From Kingdonia uniflora (lineage: Eukaryota > Streptophyta > Magnoliopsida > Ranunculales > Circaeasteraceae), in assembly GCA_014058105.1 (NCBI GenBank), contig JACGCM010000779.1:3472001-3536000 (forward strand): a DNA stretch of 64,000 nt, read 5' to 3'. The notes under the pieces are model-generated. The model ran no database searches. It was not told where the DNA came from and saw only the letters and a list, made by a program, of their open reading frames with translations. Shown piece by piece: positions 60,500 to 64,000 of this stretch (position 1 is its first letter; each line of letters starts with the position of its first letter). Both the position numbers and the translations under genes were made by a program.

Positions 60500-60516
60500 T
60501 TTGGCGCCGTTTGTGG
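60500..60516 (+). other. primer-binding site of copy B
   Basis: TTTGGCGCCGTTTGTGGG follows the LTR. TGGCGCCGTT is the standard site of Tat/Athila-type elements. Confidence 0.85.
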
Positions 60517-60570
60517 GAAAGATTACATTTCCATGATATCCTAAGGTATTCTTTTACTACAATTTTCAAT

Positions 60571-62340
60571 CATGGTTACTTCAAGACGACCGGCTACAGA
60601 AACCTAACTCGATGTTTTAATGGAGCCGAGGCAACTTATAGAATTTTGGGCGAATCTCAACACCGAAACAGAGAAATGAGCCGTGCTCGAACTTCAGTTA
60701 ACTAAGGATCAGGAACTCCATGAGATAGAGTTTGACACATAACGACAAGCTCGTTTGACAGCGCTCAAGCGACTTGAAGACCAAATGATAATAATACAGA
60801 CTGCCCTAGAGGCTCTGCAAAATACTCAGCATGTTCCTCCAGCCAGAGATCACGATCAGTAGCCAGAGACCTCCCGTATTTCTGCAAGGGAAAGATTGGG
60901 ACCTCGAGGAGTCGACACTAAAGTTATTTTTAGGATTCTACAGTACGAACCCTAGCCTTCCATACATTTGGGGGGTGAAGTTCTGTCCGAAGTTAATCGA
61001 GGTCACCAAATTTCCATCCGTTAGGAGGAAGAACAAGGACCTCCACATCAAGTTCCAGCACGAGATCGCCTGAGTGAAGGTACGGGCACTCATCATCCAC
61101 AACCTACTCGCACAACGATTCAATTAATACGTCGCTATGTCATGAAAGAGCATATAGACCAACGAAATAAAGAGTTAATCAAAGCACAAGTTCTGGGTAC
61201 TACCGGCGATATCACAAAATTACAAGGAAGTCTGATTTCCAAAGGGCTATTCGATATGGAGATACCAAAAGGTTTCTATACTTCAAAAATTCATAAATAC
61301 AAAGGTACTGACCCGAAGGAGCACATTCATAAGTACCGCGATTCATTGGGGTTATACTCCAACCTCAACCACATCATCTACCGACTGTTCGCCACAAGTC
61401 TACAAGAGGAACCACTCTTATGGTTCCACTCTCTTCCTGAGGACTCTATATATACATTCGACCAATTGCAGAAACAGTTCATTAAGATATATGCTCACAA
61501 CAGGGACAAAGAGAAGAATTTGTATTCTCTTATCAGTCTTAAACAGTCACACGGAGAGAAACTCGAGGATTTTGTGAAGAAAGTTTTAGAGCTCGCACGT
61601 AAAGTAGATAACCTCGATTAGAAAATAGTTGTTACTGTTTTCACCAATACGCTTCAGCTTGACTGTAAAGTCAAAGAACACCTCTTCCTTAACAAACCTG
61701 CAACCTTGGAGAATATGATCACTAAGGTCAACAGTTATGTCGACCTGGAGAGGATAATGTCTGAGCGACAAAAATCTACTAAATCAGTCCTCTCCACTAA
61801 AAGCCCATCTATAGATCGAACCACTGATCCATAGGAGGAACAGGGAGATCAGAAGCGCACTAAGGGCAACACTGGCTACCCTCAGAAAGGTGGTCCACCG
61901 GAAAAACCTATCCTCCCAAAGATGAACGTCCGAATCTCCTCAATTTTCTGCTCTTTTGAAGGATAAGCTTTACCACCTCTCTCAACCACTAAAACCAATC
62001 GATAGTCGACCATATTGCCTGCATCACAAGGTAAACCATCATTCTACTGACAATTGCTATACTTTGCAAAGGTTGCTCGAATACATTTTTAAAGAGGGAC
62101 GGATGTTCGAATATATTGTCGACCTGGAATCATACAAAGATAGCAACTTGAAGTTATTCAGGTCAATGATCAAGCTGAGGAGAAGCATCTTTACCATATG
62201 CACCACAACAACATGCTCGAAATCAATCAGATCACAAATTCTAACAGATCCAAGAGCAAGAGATTATCAGAATGCTGCAATATCATACCTCAAGGAAAAT
62301 AGGCCAAGCTTCTTCATAAGTCGAGCAATCGCCGGCTTGT
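60571..62340 (+). pseudogene. gag of copy B
   Basis: Open from MVTSRRPATET near 60571 with stops and shifts. Charged coiled-coil stretch (KRLEDQMIIIQTALEALQN, about 60769-60825). Gag core 61142-61621: IPKGFYTSKIHKYKGTDPKE, LFATSLQEEPLLWFHSLPED, FDQLQKQFIKIYAHNRDKEK; a stop follows DNLD where copy A has Gln (CAG to TAG). The knuckle CLHHKVNHHSTDNC is at about 62020-62061, again C-x2-H-x4-H-x4-C. It packages element RNA in virus-like particles. Confidence 0.85.
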
Positions 62341-62403
62341 GATTTCCTTCTAGATTGCGACACTAGCCATGTCAAATTTCTACATCATGATGCATTAGTA
62401 ATA

Positions 62404-64000
62404 ATGCTCAAAATGAAGAAGTTTGTCATGTACACCATGATGATCGATACTGGAAGCGGTATTGAGTTCTTTTTCAGAGCACTATCGACTAAATGGGTTT
62501 GGTTGACCAAGTTATTTAGAACAACATCGATATCAGTGGGTTCAATGGTTCCAGAGAAGAACGAGAAGGAAATATCATCTTATTTATTACCGCAGGACCA
62601 ACCACCATCGACGTCGTCTTCTATATCATCAATGTTAAATCCTATTATCTCAGGATTATGGGCCGCTGCTGGATTCACAACATGGAAGCAATCGCTTCCA
62701 CCTATCATCAGGCACTCCGATTCAAACACGATAATGGTATCTACGAGATCAGGGGTAGTCAGAAGCTTTCCTGAGCTTGTGAAAATACCATCTCTGTTAT
62801 CCTAGATACTTTTGATAGATTTGTTGCATAGCAATTACAGGAAGCAGATCACCTCAACGATCAACCTTCTATAGGGGAGCCCACAAAATATATAAATATT
62901 GATGGACCTAGCAGAGGTACTTTTATTGGTACTAAGCTGGTTCAGTATGAAAAGGATGCTCTCATTCAGTTCTTGCAACTAAATCGAGATGTTTTTGCGT
63001 GGTCCTTCGAAAAAATGCCTAGGGTCGATCTAGCCAAGGCATGTCACAAATTAGCCATCAATATCAATGCCACAGAGGTCAAATAGAAATAGCAACGACT
63101 GTCACCTTGTCTTCGAGATGAAGTTAACACTGAGATCAAGAAATTTATCAAAGTGGGATTCATTCGAGAAGCCAAATATTCAGACTGGATATCCAACATT
63201 GTCGTTGTCCCAAAAAAGAACGGAAAAGCTTGAGTTTGCGTAGATTTCACCGATCTGAACAAACATACTCCAAATAACAGTTTCCATCTTCCCAACATTC
63301 ATCAAATCCTCGATTCTACAGTAGGCCATGATCTCCTATCTTTGATGGACGTTGCTTTGGGGTATAATCAAATTCTACTTTGGAAGAAGATCCAAAAATG
63401 ACAACTTTCATTACTGAAAGAGGTCTTAATTGCTACAAAGTCATGCCCTTCAGACTTAAAAACACGGGTGCCACATATCAATAGTTGATGACTACTATGT
63501 TCAAAGCACGTCTAGGGAAAGTCGTTGAAGTCTACATCGATAATCTCTTATATAAGAGCGTACAGTCAGTCAATCACATCTCAGATCTCCACACTATATT
63601 CAACATTCTTCGATCTTATAGGATGCATCTCAACCCTGATAAATGTCAATTCGGGGTACATTCTGGCCGATTTCTAGGCCACCTCATCAACAAGAAGGGG
63701 ATTGAGGATGAACCAGATCAGATTCGGGATCTCCTTAACATGCCCTCTCCAAAAACAACAAAAGACGTTCAGAAACTTGCCGACAAGATTGCCGCTATAA
63801 ACTGTTTTGTTTCTTAATCTTCATACCGTTGTCGTTGGCTATTCCTATTACTCTGCGGTTGTACCAAACGAGGAAAAGTTCAGCCAAATGCAGAGGTCAC
63901 ATGGACCCTAGAATGCGAAACAGCTTTTCAGGATCTCAAAACCTATTTGGAGAGGTCTCCCATAATGAACAACACAGTATATGATAAAGAACTGATTATC
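62404..64000 (+). pseudogene. protease, reverse transcriptase and RNase H start of copy B
   Basis: Protease: MYTMMIDTGSGIEFFF keeps the catalytic DTG (about 62440). GRCWIHNMEAIASTYHQAL follows after a frame change. RT: KFIKVGFIREAKYSDWI, VVVPKKNGKA-stop-VCVDFTD, then 63485-63817 open with EVYIDNLL where the catalytic YIDD has become YIDN (GAT to AAT), and CQFGVHSGRFLGHLINKKGI. WTLECETAFQDLKTYLERSP (about 63902) begins the RNase H part. Confidence 0.88.

Larger units (their letters stand above)
59879..64000 (+). mobile_element. Tat-type gypsy element, copy B, cut by the window end
   Basis: 5' LTR, PBS, gag, protease and RT are present; RNase H begins at about 63890 and the rest lies beyond 64000. 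It is the same family as copy A, close enough that gag and RT align almost codon for codon. Confidence 0.9.

Overview
This window looks like nuclear DNA of a flowering plant, probably a eudicot. It is AT-rich and filled almost entirely with old, nested plant transposable elements. The families recognised are CACTA/En-Spm, Ty1/copia, Ty3/gypsy of the Tat/Retand type, PIF/Harbinger and MITEs, together with a plant-type HPPK-DHPS fragment, a plant mobile domain (PMD) relic and a receptor-like-protein relic. I found no intact single-copy host gene, no rRNA or tRNA gene and no CRISPR. Species cannot be named from the sequence.

Layout. Positions 1-1694 hold low-copy-looking DNA with a striking near-perfect 433-bp hairpin (515-947). 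Positions 1695-17266 are a complete CACTA transposon (15.6 kb, 3-bp duplication ATT on both sides) on the minus strand. It carries degenerate TNP2 and Transposase_24 genes, a captured fragment of the folate enzyme HPPK-DHPS (8163-9273), possibly a second captured gene near its 5' end (15410-16290), and a complete Tnt1-like copia element (2689-7933, duplication AAGCC) nested inside. Positions 18798-22805 are a truncated Tat-type gypsy element on the minus strand, with LTR, gag, protease and part of RT, broken by a chimeric junction. Positions 23350-27424 are a PIF/Harbinger-like element (duplication TTA) with an ORF1 relic and, convergently, a plant mobile domain gene. Positions 27461-30015 hold an LTR-like repeat, an unclassified coding relic and a leucine-rich-repeat receptor-like-protein relic.

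Positions 30735-43621 are a large Tat/Retand-type gypsy element (copy A, plus strand, lacking its 5' end). It has gag-PR-RT-RH-INT, then a 45-bp tandem repeat, then a multi-exon gene on the opposite strand (about 40082-36404), then a polypurine tract and 3' LTR. Positions 55150-59150 hold the 3' part of a second, divergent Tat element (C, minus strand), whose antisense gene therefore reads on the plus strand and shares a recognisable domain with that of copy A. Positions 59879-64000 are a third Tat element (B, close relative of A) with its 5' LTR, primer-binding site, gag, protease and RT, running out of the window. MITEs lie at 48422-48923 and 54501-55135.

Almost every coding region carries in-frame stops. 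Many could come from C-to-T change (CAA/CAG/CGA/TGG to stop), as expected for methylated, silenced repeats. The best candidates for new biology are the long hairpin at 515-947, the antisense multi-exon genes carried by the Tat elements, the folate-gene capture by the CACTA element, and a 10-bp palindrome (CGTTCGAACG) reiterated in three unrelated LTR-like repeats. All boundaries come from reading by eye; no alignment or database search was run.
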